This document shows, piece by piece, positions 16,923 through 26,391 of a stretch of 64,000 nt of DNA. The notes beneath the pieces are model-generated. The model had not been told where the DNA came from. It was given only the letters and a program-made list of their open reading frames with translations, and made no database searches. The position numbers and the translations under genes were made by a program. Numbering within the stretch: the first letter of the stretch is position 1; every line of letters starts with the position of its first letter. This DNA is from Lentibacillus jeotgali (GTDB lineage: Bacteria > Bacillota > Bacilli > Bacillales > Amphibacillaceae), in assembly GCF_000224785.1 (NCBI RefSeq), contig NZ_AGAV01000025.1:62001-126000 (forward strand), given 5' to 3'.

Positions 16923-19562
16923 ATGCGTAATAAACTTGTACTGATTGATGGGAACAGTGTCATTTACCGGGCATTTTTTGCACTGCCATTATTGAATAAT
17001 GATAAGGGCGTTTATACAAATGCCGTCTATGGTTTTACCAATATGCTTTTGAAAATTATTGAGGATGAAAAACCGACACATATGCTCGTTGCCTTTGATG
17101 CCGGCAAAACGACTTTCCGGCATGAGACATATAAAGAATATAAAGGCGGTCGGCAGAAGACGCCGCCTGAATTATCGGAACAGATTCCGCTTTTGAAACA
17201 AGTGCTTGATGCGTTTCATGTGTCGCATTATCAGCTTGATTTGTATGAAGCTGATGATATCATCGGCACGCTTTCAAAGCAGGCGCAGGGGGAGAACTGG
17301 GATGTTACGGTTATCTCCGGGGACAAGGACCTGCTTCAGCTTGTGTCGGACAAGGTAACAGTGAACCTGACCAAAAAAGGCATCAGCGACATTGAAGCAT
17401 ACACACCTGGGTTCATGCAGGAAAAGATGTCCATATCTCCCGAACAGATTATTGATCTGAAGGCATTAATGGGCGATAGTTCGGATAATATCCCGGGAGT
17501 ACCGGGAGTCGGGGAAAAGACGGCTGTCAAACTGCTGAAACAGTTCGAAACGGTTGATAATGTATACGAGAATCTTGCTGAAGTGAGCGGTAAGAAATTA
17601 AAAGAAAAGCTGGAAAATCATAAAGATGATGCGTTTATGAGCAAGAAGCTTGTCATCATTGACCGTGAATCACCAATCGACGTTTCGCTTGAGAAGATAA
17701 CTTATGCAGGTTATCCGCAAGCCGAAGTCAGTGCTATATTTAAGGATCTGGGTTTTCAGTCACTGTTGAACCGGATTGGCGGTGAGACGGATGACGCTGA
17801 CGAGGAAAAAGTTGAACTAAGTGACATTGATTATACAGTTGTTGACAATGTCACTGAAGACATGCTGGGTGATGAGGCCGCGTTGGTGCTGGAAATGCTT
17901 GAGGAAAACTATCATTATGGCACGATTGAAGGTATTGGTGTCGTGAATCAATCCAATGCGTATTTTATTCCGGCCGAAACGGCCACTGAGTCAAAAGCAT
18001 TTAAATCATGGGCTGAGGACAGCAGTAAATCCAAAGTCGTATTTGATGCGAAGAAAACATTGGTGGCCTTGTTGAATAAGGATATCCATATTAAGGGCAT
18101 CACGTTTGATATGCTGCTGTCATCTTACCTGCTCAATCCGGCTGAGAACAATCATGATATTCCGGCGATTGCTCACAGGTTGGGCGCGACAGATGTGCTG
18201 TTTGATGAAGAGGTTTACGGAAAAGGCGCCAAGATGCAGGTGCCTGAACAGGACAAGCTGAGTGAACATGTTGCCCGAAAAGCAAACGTTCTGTTTCAGA
18301 TTAAAGATGATATGAAAGAGCAGCTAAAATCGAATGAACAATATGAACTGCTCAAAGAATTGGAAATGCCGCTTGCCCTTATTCTGGGTGAAATGGAGCA
18401 TACCGGTGTACTTGTTGACGTTGAGCGCATTCGGGAAATGGGCGATGATCTGAAACAGCGGCTCAGTGATCTTGAGCGTGAAATTTATGAACTGGCCGGT
18501 GAGGAATTTAATTTGAATTCACCGAAACAGCTTGGACCGATTTTGTTTGAAAAACTTGGTCTTCCAGTGATCAAAAAGACGAAAACGGGTTATTCAACAG
18601 CAGCGGATGTTCTCGAACAGCTGCAAAATGAACATGAGATCATTCCGAAACTGCTACTTTACCGGCAATTGGGAAAATTACAGTCGACTTATATTGCAGG
18701 ACTGCTGAAAGTGGTGGATCAGGATAACCATAAAATCCACACGCGCTATAATCAGGCGTTGACACAGACAGGCCGTTTGAGTTCGGTCGATCCAAATTTG
18801 CAGAATATCCCAATCCGGCTGGAGGAGGGGCGTAAGATTCGACAGGCATTCGTGCCGTCCAGGAAAGACTGGGTTATGTTTGCTGCCGATTATTCGCAAA
18901 TTGAACTACGGGTACTCGCCCATATAGCGGGTGATGAAAAGCTGGTTGAAGCATTCACGAATAACCTTGATATTCATACCCAGACAGCAATGGATGTATT
19001 CCATGTTGAGCGGGAAGAGGTAACATCCAATATGCGCCGTCAGGCCAAAGCTGTGAACTTTGGGATTGTTTATGGTATCAGCGATTACGGTCTTTCGCAG
19101 AGCCTTGGTATAACACGAAAGGAAGCCAAGCAGTTCATCGAACGTTATTTTGATAGCTATCCTGATGTAAAAGCGTATATGGATGACATTGTCCAGGAGG
19201 CAAAACATCAGGGTTACGTCACGACAATCATGAATCGCAGACGCTATTTGCCTGAAATTACAAGCAGAAATTTCAACCGGCGTTCCTTTGCTGAACGTAC
19301 GGCTATGAATACGCCAATTCAGGGCAGTGCTGCTGATATTATCAAGAAAGCAATGATTGATCTGCATGAAAAACTCAAAGATGAGAAACTCGAAGCACGG
19401 ATGCTGCTTCAGGTGCATGACGAATTGATCCTGGAAGCACCAAAAGAAGAGATTAAGCAACTAAAAGAAATCGTACCAGCCGTCATGGAGAATACCGTGG
19501 ACTTGAATGTGCCATTGAAAGTTGATTATGAATATGGTGACAGCTGGTTTAATGCAAAATAA
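16923..19562 (+). CDS. polA: DNA polymerase I
   Basis: Repair and Okazaki-fragment polymerase, 879 residues. The N-terminal 5'-3' exonuclease (about 1-290) has LVLIDGNSVIYRAFFALP, VAFDAGKTTFRHE, YEADDIIGTL and the helix-hairpin-helix GDSSDNIPGVPGVGEKTAVKLL. The middle 3'-5' exonuclease-like domain (300-470) lacks the DxE metal-binding pattern, as in other Bacillus PolA, so proofreading is not expected. The polymerase domain holds motif A (DYSQIELRVLAHI), motif B (RRQAKAVNFGIVYG) and motif C (QVHDELILE). ATG 16923 follows GGAGG; TTG 16920 is an alternative. mutM and coaE follow at 12 and 9 bases, forming a repair/CoA operon as in B. subtilis. Confidence 0.97.
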   Translation: MRNKLVLIDGNSVIYRAFFALPLLNNDKGVYTNAVYGFTNMLLKIIEDEKPTHMLVAFDAGKTTFRHETYKEYKGGRQKTPPELSEQIPLLKQVLDAFHVSHYQLDLYEADDIIGTLSKQAQGENWDVTVISGDKDLLQLVSDKVTVNLTKKGISDIEAYTPGFMQEKMSISPEQIIDLKALMGDSSDNIPGVPGVGEKTAVKLLKQFETVDNVYENLAEVSGKKLKEKLENHKDDAFMSKKLVIIDRESPIDVSLEKITYAGYPQAEVSAIFKDLGFQSLLNRIGGETDDADEEKVELSDIDYTVVDNVTEDMLGDEAALVLEMLEENYHYGTIEGIGVVNQSNAYFIPAETATESKAFKSWAEDSSKSKVVFDAKKTLVALLNKDIHIKGITFDMLLSSYLLNPAENNHDIPAIAHRLGATDVLFDEEVYGKGAKMQVPEQDKLSEHVARKANVLFQIKDDMKEQLKSNEQYELLKELEMPLALILGEMEHTGVLVDVERIREMGDDLKQRLSDLEREIYELAGEEFNLNSPKQLGPILFEKLGLPVIKKTKTGYSTAADVLEQLQNEHEIIPKLLLYRQLGKLQSTYIAGLLKVVDQDNHKIHTRYNQALTQTGRLSSVDPNLQNIPIRLEEGRKIRQAFVPSRKDWVMFAADYSQIELRVLAHIAGDEKLVEAFTNNLDIHTQTAMDVFHVEREEVTSNMRRQAKAVNFGIVYGISDYGLSQSLGITRKEAKQFIERYFDSYPDVKAYMDDIVQEAKHQGYVTTIMNRRRYLPEITSRNFNRRSFAERTAMNTPIQGSAADIIKKAMIDLHEKLKDEKLEARMLLQVHDELILEAPKEEIKQLKEIVPAVMENTVDLNVPLKVDYEYGDSWFNAK

Positions 19563-19574
19563 GGGGAAGATGGC

Positions 19575-20405
19575 ATGCCGGAATTACCAGAAGTCGAGAC
19601 AATAAAAAATACGCTCAAACGATTTGTAATCGATAAAACCATTATAGATGTATCTGTATTTTGGCCAAATATTATTAAACAGCCTGATGATATTGATCAT
19701 TTTAAACATCTTTTAATGAAACAATCGATCAAAGATATACACAGAAGAGGCAAGTTCCTGTTGTTTGAACTGGATGATGCTGTACTGGTATCCCATTTAC
19801 GGATGGAAGGCAAGTACAGTGTCCATCCATCAGGAGAACCAGTTAAAAAGCATACACACGTCATTTTTAAATTCAGCGATGGCGAGGAACTCCGCTATAA
19901 TGACGTACGCAAATTCGGGACGATGCATTTGTTTAAAAAAGGTGATGAACGGAATAATAAACCGTTGAATCAATTGGGTCCTGATCCATTTGATGAGGCA
20001 TTCACGCTGGATTATTTTTACCAAAAGTTGAAAAAAACAGACCGTGCCATCAAATCGGTGTTATTGGATCAGGCGATTGTTGCCGGGTTGGGAAATATTT
20101 ATGTTGATGAAACGTTGTTTAAAGCAAATATTCACCCGTTAAGTAAAGCGAATAAATTGAAGAAAAGAGAAGTGAAAGTGATCTGGGAAGCAGCGATATA
20201 CACCTTGAAAGAGGCGGTGGCCCAAGGAGGTACTACGATTCGATCATACGTCAATTCCCAGGGCGTTATGGGTATGTTTCAACAGGAACTGTTTGTGTAC
20301 GGCCAGGCGAATGAACCATGCAAAACATGCGGCAAGCCAATTGTGAAAATGAAAATCGGTGGTCGAGGCACTCACGTTTGTGTTTCGTGCCAAAAAATGA
20401 AGTGA
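19575..20405 (+). CDS. mutM: Formamidopyrimidine-DNA glycosylase (Fpg)
   Basis: Base-excision repair enzyme that removes 8-oxoguanine and formamidopyrimidines and cuts at the resulting abasic site. The mature N-terminus Pro2-Glu3 (MPELPEVET) provides the nucleophile and acid. SHLRMEGKYSV and the helix-two-turn-helix IVAGLGNIYVDETLF are present, and the C-terminal zinc finger is complete (Cys249, Cys252, Cys269, Cys272). The 276-residue length is normal. It lies between polA and coaE in one operon, so it is co-expressed with the repair polymerase. Confidence 0.97.
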   Translation: MPELPEVETIKNTLKRFVIDKTIIDVSVFWPNIIKQPDDIDHFKHLLMKQSIKDIHRRGKFLLFELDDAVLVSHLRMEGKYSVHPSGEPVKKHTHVIFKFSDGEELRYNDVRKFGTMHLFKKGDERNNKPLNQLGPDPFDEAFTLDYFYQKLKKTDRAIKSVLLDQAIVAGLGNIYVDETLFKANIHPLSKANKLKKREVKVIWEAAIYTLKEAVAQGGTTIRSYVNSQGVMGMFQQELFVYGQANEPCKTCGKPIVKMKIGGRGTHVCVSCQKMK

Positions 20406-20414
20406 GGATTGCAA

Positions 20415-21014
20415 ATGACACTAGTTATTGGGTTGACAGGGAGTATCGCGAGCGGTAAAAGTACCGTTTCATTAATGTTTGATGATTTTAATATTCCAGT
20501 GATCGATGCAGACAAATTATCACGCGAAGTTGTCATACCTGGTGAGACGGCATACGAACAGATTGTGAATACATTTGGTGAGGGTGTGTTACGCGATGAC
20601 AAATCACTCGACCGGAAGAAATTAGGCGCTATTGTATTTGAAAATGAAGAAAAACGTAAAATTTTAAACAGTATTGTGCACCCGGCCGTCAGGGAAAAAA
20701 TGATCGAACGCCGGGATGCATTTGCGGCAGCCGGTGAAAGAAGTGTTGTGCTCGACATTCCATTGTTATTCGAAAGCAAACTGACACACTTTGTGGATAA
20801 AACCCTTGTGGTCTATGTTAATGAAGATGTGCAGTTGAAGCGTCTGATGGAACGTGACGGTTACTCGGAAGAAGAAGCTTACCAGCGGATTAATGCACAG
20901 ATGCCGGTCAAAGAAAAGGCTGATCTTGCTGATGCCGTTGTTGATAATAATGGATCAAAGCATGATTCCTATGAACAGCTTGAATCGCTGCTTAAAGAAT
21001 GGGAGGTTATTTGA
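20415..21014 (+). CDS. coaE: Dephospho-CoA kinase
   Basis: Phosphorylates the 3'-hydroxyl of dephospho-CoA, the last step of CoA synthesis. The 199-residue P-loop kinase has its Walker A motif at residues 8-17 (TGSIASGKST), the substrate-binding DADKLSREV, and VVLDIPLLFES ahead of the LID region (MERDGYSEEEAYQRINAQ). ATG 20415 is preferred because GAGGA lies six bases upstream; in-frame TTG 20409 overlaps that site. Last gene of the polA-mutM-coaE run; a strong bidirectional terminator follows. Confidence 0.95.
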   Translation: MTLVIGLTGSIASGKSTVSLMFDDFNIPVIDADKLSREVVIPGETAYEQIVNTFGEGVLRDDKSLDRKKLGAIVFENEEKRKILNSIVHPAVREKMIERRDAFAAAGERSVVLDIPLLFESKLTHFVDKTLVVYVNEDVQLKRLMERDGYSEEEAYQRINAQMPVKEKADLADAVVDNNGSKHDSYEQLESLLKEWEVI

Positions 21015-21050
21015 AGTCAAGTGTTCGGTATAACCAAAACATCCTTACAA

Positions 21051-21084
21051 AATTAAGCTCGGTTTTGCTGAACCGAGCTTAATT
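21051..21084. terminator. Bidirectional terminator between coaE and the GNAT gene
   Basis: AATTAAGCTCGGTT (21051-21064) and AACCGAGCTTAATT (21071-21084) form a perfect 14-pair stem with a six-base loop between two convergent genes. Confidence 0.75.
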
Positions 21085-21106
21085 AATGCAGTATAATCGC
21101 GTTGTC

Positions 21107-21610
21107 CTAAGTATCAAGTAAAGACCGTGCGTATCGAATGGATACCTGTACTTCGCCCGTTTCAGTTGGCGTTAGCCTTTTTTCTTGATACATAAAGCCT
21201 CTTGCTTCGTAAAAAGGGATACCAAGCTGATTCTCCTCCTGTACAGAAACCCATTGCCCCGTTGCTCCCTGGTTAATTTGCTCCCGGGTCAGTGATTCAA
21301 GCAACCGTTTGCCTATCCCTTGATACCGGAACGTTTCATCTACATAAAGCAGAAATATTTCGCTGGTATCCGAACTGGTCATACCGCCGCCAATCACACC
21401 GGCAATGTCTGATTCGATCAGTGCAGCATGTGTGTAAGCTCCTCCATTGATGTCGTTGAGTACCCGTTCGTGGTTATACCAAAATTCAACATTCCTTTTC
21501 TGGTATTCTTCACTTAGCTTTCCTTCGACTGTTTGTTTCCAGCCTGTTGCACAAATTTCTGCAATCGCTGCTGCGTGTTTTGTCTGCGGTTTAATAACGG
21601 ATATATTCAA
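21107..21610 (-). CDS. GNAT family N-acetyltransferase
   Basis: A 167-residue acyl-CoA-dependent acyltransferase. The GNAT acetyl-CoA pocket is readable as IFLLYVDETFRYQGIGKRLLESL, with the R-x2-G-x-G/A pattern. The C-terminal strand motif IPFYEARGFMYQEKRL follows. TTG at 21610 is chosen as start because GGAGGTG sits six bases upstream on the minus strand; the frame runs further up to an ATG at 21637 without its own ribosome site. It stands alone, convergent with coaE and divergent from gapB. The acceptor (antibiotic, polyamine, amino acid or protein) cannot be told from sequence. Confidence 0.8.
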   Translation of the reverse strand: MNISVIKPQTKHAAAIAEICATGWKQTVEGKLSEEYQKRNVEFWYNHERVLNDINGGAYTHAALIESDIAGVIGGGMTSSDTSEIFLLYVDETFRYQGIGKRLLESLTREQINQGATGQWVSVQEENQLGIPFYEARGFMYQEKRLTPTETGEVQVSIRYARSLLDT

Positions 21611-21778
21611 GGATGGCACCTCCATAATAATAATCATTTGCCGGAACGAGACCCAGTTCAGACGATGGATAAAAGCGCCCCGCTGATTGAATTTTCACTC
21701 TATTTTAACATAGGCATTAGAACATCTTTTAAATCAAGGGAAATTTTTTAATAAAAAATAGCACATTCTTCGGTTTAA

Positions 21779-21822
21779 TATGTTATACTAATTGCAAATG
21801 ACAGTTGAAAAAGTATAACATA
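21779..21822 (+). promoter_or_regulatory. gapB promoter with paired CcpN-type boxes
   Basis: TATGTTATACT (21779-21789) and its exact reverse complement AGTATAACATA (21812-21822) form an 11-base inverted repeat with a 22-base spacer. Each half fits the published CcpN consensus TRTGHYATAYW. The first half contains the likely -10 TATACT (21784-21789). In B. subtilis CcpN represses gapB and pckA during growth on glucose. The ccpN gene itself is not in this window. Confidence 0.75.
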
Positions 21823-21838
21823 AATTGGGGGATGTAAA

Positions 21839-22870
21839 ATGAGTAGAACCCGGATTGCTATTAATGGTTTTGGCCGCATTGGCCGGATGGTCTTTCGTCA
21901 GGCGGTGAAAAATAATGATTTAGACGTCGTATCAATAAATGCCAATTATCCTCCCGAAACACTGGCACATTTGATTAAGTATGACAGCATCCATGGCATC
22001 TTTGACGGAGAAGTTAAAGCGCTCCAAAACGGTTTGGAGATTGACGGGGCGTTCATAAACATTGTCAGTTCCCGAGATCCGGAAGAGCTTCCGTGGAAAG
22101 AACATGAAATTGATATTGTGATTGAAGCGACTGGAAAGTTCAAAACGAAAGAAGAGGCCGGACGTCACATTCAGGCAGGAGCCAAAAAAGTTGTCATTAC
22201 AGCTCCCGGAAAACAAGTCGATAATACAATTGTCATGGGCGTCAATGAACAATCCTATAATCCTGAAATAGATGAGGTTATCTCTAATGCATCCTGTACA
22301 ACTAATTGCCTTGCACCGATTGTAAAGGTATTGGATGCTAACTTAACGATTGTAAACGGTTTGATGACGACTGTTCATTCGTTTACAAATGATCAAAAAA
22401 ACCTCGATAACCCGCACAAAGATTTACGTCGTGCCCGCGGATGCACACAATCGATTATCCCGACATCCACCGGTGCGGCAAAAGCGCTTGGCAAGGTAAT
22501 ACCGCATTTGGAAGGAAAACTGCACGGTATGGCACTGCGAGTTCCGACTCCGAATGTTTCGCTCGTTGACCTTGTCGTTGATGTAGAGGAATCTGTAACC
22601 AGTGAAATGATTAATAATATCTTCCGTAAAGCTTCAGAAAATGAATTGAAAGGGATTATCAAATACAGTGAGGAACCGCTTGTATCAATTGATTATACAA
22701 CGACCGATTATTCAGCTATTATAGATGGACTTACGACGATGGTGATGGAAGATAATAAAATTAAAATTCTAGCTTGGTATGATAATGAGTGGGGCTACTC
22801 CACACGTGTCGTCGACCTTGCAAGACATGTGGGAAGCTATATGAAACAGCGTCATGTCAAAGTTTCGTGA
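21839..22870 (+). CDS. gapB: Gluconeogenic glyceraldehyde-3-phosphate dehydrogenase GapB
   Basis: Works mainly in the 1,3-bisphosphoglycerate-to-glyceraldehyde-3-phosphate direction with NADP(H). The 343-residue protein has the GxGxxG motif (INGFGRIGR), catalytic Cys153 in SNASCTTNCLAP and the paired histidine in TTVHSFTNDQ. INANY at 33-37 replaces the aspartate-bearing NDL of glycolytic GapA, which fits NADP preference and the GapB subgroup. Lack of a central glycolytic operon context (no cggR, pgk, tpi) and the CcpN-type operator pair also support GapB. ATG 21839 follows GGGGGATG. A terminator follows at 22904. Confidence 0.93.
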   Translation: MSRTRIAINGFGRIGRMVFRQAVKNNDLDVVSINANYPPETLAHLIKYDSIHGIFDGEVKALQNGLEIDGAFINIVSSRDPEELPWKEHEIDIVIEATGKFKTKEEAGRHIQAGAKKVVITAPGKQVDNTIVMGVNEQSYNPEIDEVISNASCTTNCLAPIVKVLDANLTIVNGLMTTVHSFTNDQKNLDNPHKDLRRARGCTQSIIPTSTGAAKALGKVIPHLEGKLHGMALRVPTPNVSLVDLVVDVEESVTSEMINNIFRKASENELKGIIKYSEEPLVSIDYTTTDYSAIIDGLTTMVMEDNKIKILAWYDNEWGYSTRVVDLARHVGSYMKQRHVKVS

Positions 22871-22903
22871 TGACAGAATTAATAATATGTAAAACCGTAG
22901 AAG

Positions 22904-22939
22904 AGATTGGCCTGTTCAATAAAAGGGTCAATCTTTTTT
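22904..22939 (+). terminator. Terminator after gapB
   Basis: AGATTGGCC (22904-22912) pairs with GGTCAATCT (22926-22934), with one G-U pair, followed by five more T. Confidence 0.75.
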
Positions 22940-23103
22940 GGTCATATCACAATGTGGCTGTCGATATCAGTGTCATAAAACAGTATTCTTTAAGAAAATA
23001 GCCTACTGAAACGATAAAAATCATGTTACAATATAAAGACATGGATTATGAAGGTATTAGCGTATGCAAATCTCAAGAAGTTCTTCGGGATGAGGTGCAC
23101 GAA

Positions 23104-23496
23104 ATGTCGTTTCGTCAAACTATTGCAAGGTATTTCAGTGATCATGCCGAAACAAACGATGTACATATCGATGAATCGTTGCAGACACACTATTATAAAA
23201 CGACAGGTGAAAAAGGCCTGAATATACTTGAAAATTTATTTCAAAACAATTCCAAATACCATATTAATGCGGTGTCCAAAGACCGCGGAGAAATCAGCGC
23301 AACGATTGTCAAAGGAAAAAAAGCATTCATCGTCGCAACGGTTATTATGGTCAGACCGTACAGAACGGCGATTGATTTTTCGGTCACAACCGAGTCGATG
23401 CTCCCAATTGACTTTGGCTACAGTTACAGACTGATGCAGCAATTATATACATATGTCGACAGAGAACTGCCGCTGGTGGACAATAAGCGGCAGTAA
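23104..23496 (+). CDS. Uncharacterised small cytosolic protein
   Basis: A 130-residue soluble protein without signal peptide or membrane segment. It starts MSFRQTIARYFSDHAETNDVHIDESLQTHYYKTT. A beta-rich half follows (NAVSKDRGEISATIVKGKKAFIVATVIMVRPYRTAIDFSVTTES). I recall similar proteins next to nrdR in other Bacillaceae, annotated only as cytosolic proteins; no function is known to me. ATG 23104 is chosen for the GAGGTG ribosome site six bases upstream; the frame is open back to 23023 without one. B. subtilis has speD between gapB and nrdR; no SpeD is present here. Confidence 0.65.
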   Translation: MSFRQTIARYFSDHAETNDVHIDESLQTHYYKTTGEKGLNILENLFQNNSKYHINAVSKDRGEISATIVKGKKAFIVATVIMVRPYRTAIDFSVTTESMLPIDFGYSYRLMQQLYTYVDRELPLVDNKRQ

Positions 23497-23517
23497 TAAT
23501 GAATGGGGTTGGACAAC

Positions 23518-23988
23518 ATGCGATGTTCAAATTGCCAAAACAAAAGTACAAAAGTATTGGATTCTCGACCGATTGAAGAAGGCCAGTCAATTCGCAGACG
23601 GAGGGAATGCGAGCGGTGCGGCTTCCGGTTCACGACATTCGAACGGATCGAAGAAGTGCCGCTGATTATCGTTAAGAAAGACGGTACCAGACAGGAATAT
23701 AGTCGAGAAAAACTTATCAGGGGATTGATTAAAGCTTGTGAAAAACGGCCTGTCCCGCTTGAGAAGATTGAAGGCATTGCAATCGATGTAGAGAAAGAAC
23801 TCCGGAACACAGGGGTTTCCGAAGTTGAGAGCGATGAAATAGGTGAAATGGTCATGGAGCGGCTTTCAGAGATTGATGAAGTTGCCTATGTTCGTTTTGC
23901 ATCGGTTTATCGCCAATTCAAGGATATATCGGTGTTTTTGGACGAACTGAAAGATCTGATTAAATCGGATAAAGAGCAATCCGAATAA
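23518..23988 (+). CDS. nrdR: Transcriptional repressor NrdR
   Basis: Zinc-ribbon/ATP-cone repressor of ribonucleotide reductase genes. The zinc ribbon cysteines are Cys3, Cys6, Cys31 and Cys34. The characteristic RRRREC segment joins the ribbon to the ATP-cone domain (about 48-138: [31 protein letters not shown]). The length of 156 residues is typical. ATG 23518 gives the canonical MRCSNCQ N-terminus; an in-frame ATG at 23503 is unlikely. No NrdR box or nrd gene is in view. It precedes dnaB, as in B. subtilis (nrdR-dnaB-dnaI). Confidence 0.95.
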   Translation: MRCSNCQNKSTKVLDSRPIEEGQSIRRRRECERCGFRFTTFERIEEVPLIIVKKDGTRQEYSREKLIRGLIKACEKRPVPLEKIEGIAIDVEKELRNTGVSEVESDEIGEMVMERLSEIDEVAYVRFASVYRQFKDISVFLDELKDLIKSDKEQSE

Positions 23989-24003
23989 GGAAGTTTGGGT
24001 AGA

Positions 24004-24057
24004 ATAGGTTGTTCAATAAAGTCCGGTAAAAATGACACAGCTTTGAACAGACTCTAG
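24004..24057 (+). repeat. Collapsed copy of the GTTGTTCAA TIR element (nrdR-dnaB)
   Basis: The left end AGGTTGTTCAATAAAGTCCGG and the sequence GTAAAAATGACACA match the first ~35 bases of the elements at 51829 and 57609. It then jumps directly to CTTTGAACAGACTCT, which matches their right end. The roughly 100-170 internal bases are missing, leaving a 54-base remnant of left and right ends. Confidence 0.7.
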
Positions 24058-24074
24058 AAGAAAGGGATAACATC

Positions 24075-25409
24075 ATGCGAGATATCGGAAAAATTCTGCC
24101 AATTGAGGGGTACCGGGTTTTACTGAAGGGAAGTCTGCCCGCAGACTACACTAAATCACTAACACACCTTTATCAGCCAATGATTGGAATACAGGCGGTA
24201 TCATTGTATCTGACTTTAATCAATGAATTGGATTTTCAGGATGGGAACACAACCCAGACGCATCATACATTGATGAACTATATGAATTTGCCACTGGATG
24301 ACATTTACCGGGCCAGACTGAAATTGGAAGGAATCGGTCTCTTAAAGACGTATCAGCAGGAATCCGATCAGCAAAACACTTATGCTTATGAAATTCAGCG
24401 TCCGTTTGCCCCAGCTGAATTTTTTACCGATGATATGCTTACACAGTTGCTGTACCACCATATCGGACAGGCAAAGTTTACCATGCTGCAGAAACATTTC
24501 CGCACAAAGACTGGCCACAAAGGGTCGGACATTACCGCTTTATTTAATGACGTGTTTCAAACATTCCAGCCGCACTCAATTGGGATGGACATTCCAGCGG
24601 AAGATCACAATGCGGAAGAAAATGTCCCATCAATTGATTTCGCCTGGATGGAACAAATGCTGCAGACACGGATGATTCCGGTTAATAAAGTGCTGACGCC
24701 AGTTAATAAAAAAATGATGTCACAAATGATGGCGCTGTATGACTTGGCTGAATTTGAAGTGGAAAAAGCCGTTTTATGGGCGCTGACCGACGAGAACACA
24801 CTCGCAAGCAAAGAATTCAAAGAAGCTTGCCATGATCTGTTCCAATCGAAACATCAGTCGGCCATTAGATTAACTGATAAAAAACAGAACGAAACAACGG
24901 ACGTGTATGAACCGACAACGAAAGAAGAACAGCTGATTCAAAAACTTGAAAACATCTCACCGAGAAACCTGCTTGAAGATTTATCAAGCGGTGGGCAGGC
25001 ATCCGGTCAGGACTTAAAGATGATTCGTGAAGTCATGACAACGCAGGGACTGCCCTCACCGGTCATGAATGTGCTGATTCATTATGTCCTGCTGCAAACC
25101 GACATGAAGTTATCAAAAGCATATATGGAAACCATCGCCAGCCACTGGTCACGGGCTAATCTGAAGACGGCCAGAGAGGCGATGGCATTTGCCAAAAAGC
25201 AGAAGGCCCAGTACCAACAGCGTAAAAATAATCCTAAAAACAACCGAAAACCTGCATCAAAAGAGGTTATTCCAGATTGGTTCAAAGAACGGAAAAAGGG
25301 ACAGAAAGCGGTCAGTACTGCACAGCAGAATGGTAATGCAGATAAAGAATGGGAAGAAACGGAAGCACTTCTGAAAAAGTATTCTAAAAAGAAGAATAGT
25401 CATTTGTAA
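24075..25409 (+). CDS. dnaB: Replication initiation and membrane attachment protein DnaB
   Basis: Gram-positive primosome protein (not the helicase of E. coli DnaB) that helps load the replicative helicase with DnaD and DnaI. The 444-residue protein opens with the DnaB family N-terminal domain (DIGKILPIEGYRVLLKGSLPADYTKSLTHLYQPMIG). It ends with a DnaB/DnaD C-terminal-like region (NISPRNLLEDLSSGGQ, then SPVMNVLIHYVLLQTDMKLSKAYMETIASHWSRANLKTAREAM with the YxxxIxxxW pattern) and a basic tail. Slightly shorter than the B. subtilis protein (472). ATG 24075 follows AAAGGGA. dnaI begins 11 bases later. Confidence 0.95.
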   Translation: MRDIGKILPIEGYRVLLKGSLPADYTKSLTHLYQPMIGIQAVSLYLTLINELDFQDGNTTQTHHTLMNYMNLPLDDIYRARLKLEGIGLLKTYQQESDQQNTYAYEIQRPFAPAEFFTDDMLTQLLYHHIGQAKFTMLQKHFRTKTGHKGSDITALFNDVFQTFQPHSIGMDIPAEDHNAEENVPSIDFAWMEQMLQTRMIPVNKVLTPVNKKMMSQMMALYDLAEFEVEKAVLWALTDENTLASKEFKEACHDLFQSKHQSAIRLTDKKQNETTDVYEPTTKEEQLIQKLENISPRNLLEDLSSGGQASGQDLKMIREVMTTQGLPSPVMNVLIHYVLLQTDMKLSKAYMETIASHWSRANLKTAREAMAFAKKQKAQYQQRKNNPKNNRKPASKEVIPDWFKERKKGQKAVSTAQQNGNADKEWEETEALLKKYSKKKNSHL

Positions 25410-25420
25410 GGATGGTATAA

Positions 25421-26353
25421 ATGAAGCCGGTTCAATCTGAATTAAAAAAATGGATGCAGCAAAATAAAAACTTCAAGGAGAATTACACGAAAGTAAGAGA
25501 GGAAGTCCTGACTGACCCGGAAATCAGCGAGTTTCTCTCATTACATCCGCAGCTACCGCAAAAAGAAATCAATAAAAACCTGATAAAGCTATACGAGTAT
25601 AAGTCACAGTCCAAACAATGTGACAGGTGTGAATCAGTTGGCGGCTGCATTAACATGATTCAAGGCTACTCGCCAATCCTTCGTGTGGAAAACGATGAAA
25701 TACACCTGGTATATGAGAAATGCCATAAACTTGTGGATGCTGAAAAACAACGGGAACAGCAAAAGCTGATTCAGAGTTTATATATGCCGAAAGATATATT
25801 AAACGCCACTATTGACGATATTGATCATGATAATCAACGGGGTAGCGGTATACATGAATTGCTTCTTTTCCTGGAAAATGCTCGTACAGAACTCCCTGCA
25901 AGAGGCATCTACTTTCACGGCCCTTTTGGTGTCGGGAAAACATATTTGCTTGGTGCGCTGGCGAATGCCTTAAAAGACTATCATATATCATCAATGCTTA
26001 TTTATATGCCTGAATTTGTCCGCGAGATGAAAGGCTCTATCAAAGACGATTCCATTAACGAAAAAATCAATTATTTTAAAACAACTGATGTCCTGATTCT
26101 TGACGATATTGGTGCAGAGACACAATCAGCCTGGTTCAGAGATGAAATTCTGGGATCTATTTTACAGTACCGAATGATGGAAAAGCTGCCGGTCTTTTTC
26201 ACATCCAATTATAGTCTGCAGCAGTTAGAGGAGCAGCTTGCTACCACAAGCCGCGGAGGCAGTGAAACGGTCAAAGCAGGTCGGATTATTGAACGTATTA
26301 AGCAGGTCAGCAAGGAAGTCAAGTTGTCTGGTAAAAATCGCCGTGAATCATAA
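25421..26353 (+). CDS. dnaI: Primosomal helicase loader DnaI
   Basis: AAA+ ATPase that loads the DnaC helicase ring at origins and restart sites. The N-terminal helicase-binding domain carries zinc ligands Cys67, Cys70, Cys76 and a nearby Cys101. The AAA+ domain has Walker A at 167-174 (GPFGVGKT), Walker B LILDDIGAE with Asp228-Asp229, and a sensor-1 region FFTSNYSLQQLEE. The 310-residue length is typical. It is directly downstream of dnaB, as in B. subtilis. A good terminator follows at 26392. Confidence 0.96.
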   Translation: MKPVQSELKKWMQQNKNFKENYTKVREEVLTDPEISEFLSLHPQLPQKEINKNLIKLYEYKSQSKQCDRCESVGGCINMIQGYSPILRVENDEIHLVYEKCHKLVDAEKQREQQKLIQSLYMPKDILNATIDDIDHDNQRGSGIHELLLFLENARTELPARGIYFHGPFGVGKTYLLGALANALKDYHISSMLIYMPEFVREMKGSIKDDSINEKINYFKTTDVLILDDIGAETQSAWFRDEILGSILQYRMMEKLPVFFTSNYSLQQLEEQLATTSRGGSETVKAGRIIERIKQVSKEVKLSGKNRRES

Positions 26354-26391
26354 TTGTCTTGTCTCATATACTTTCTCAATACAGTTAGTTT

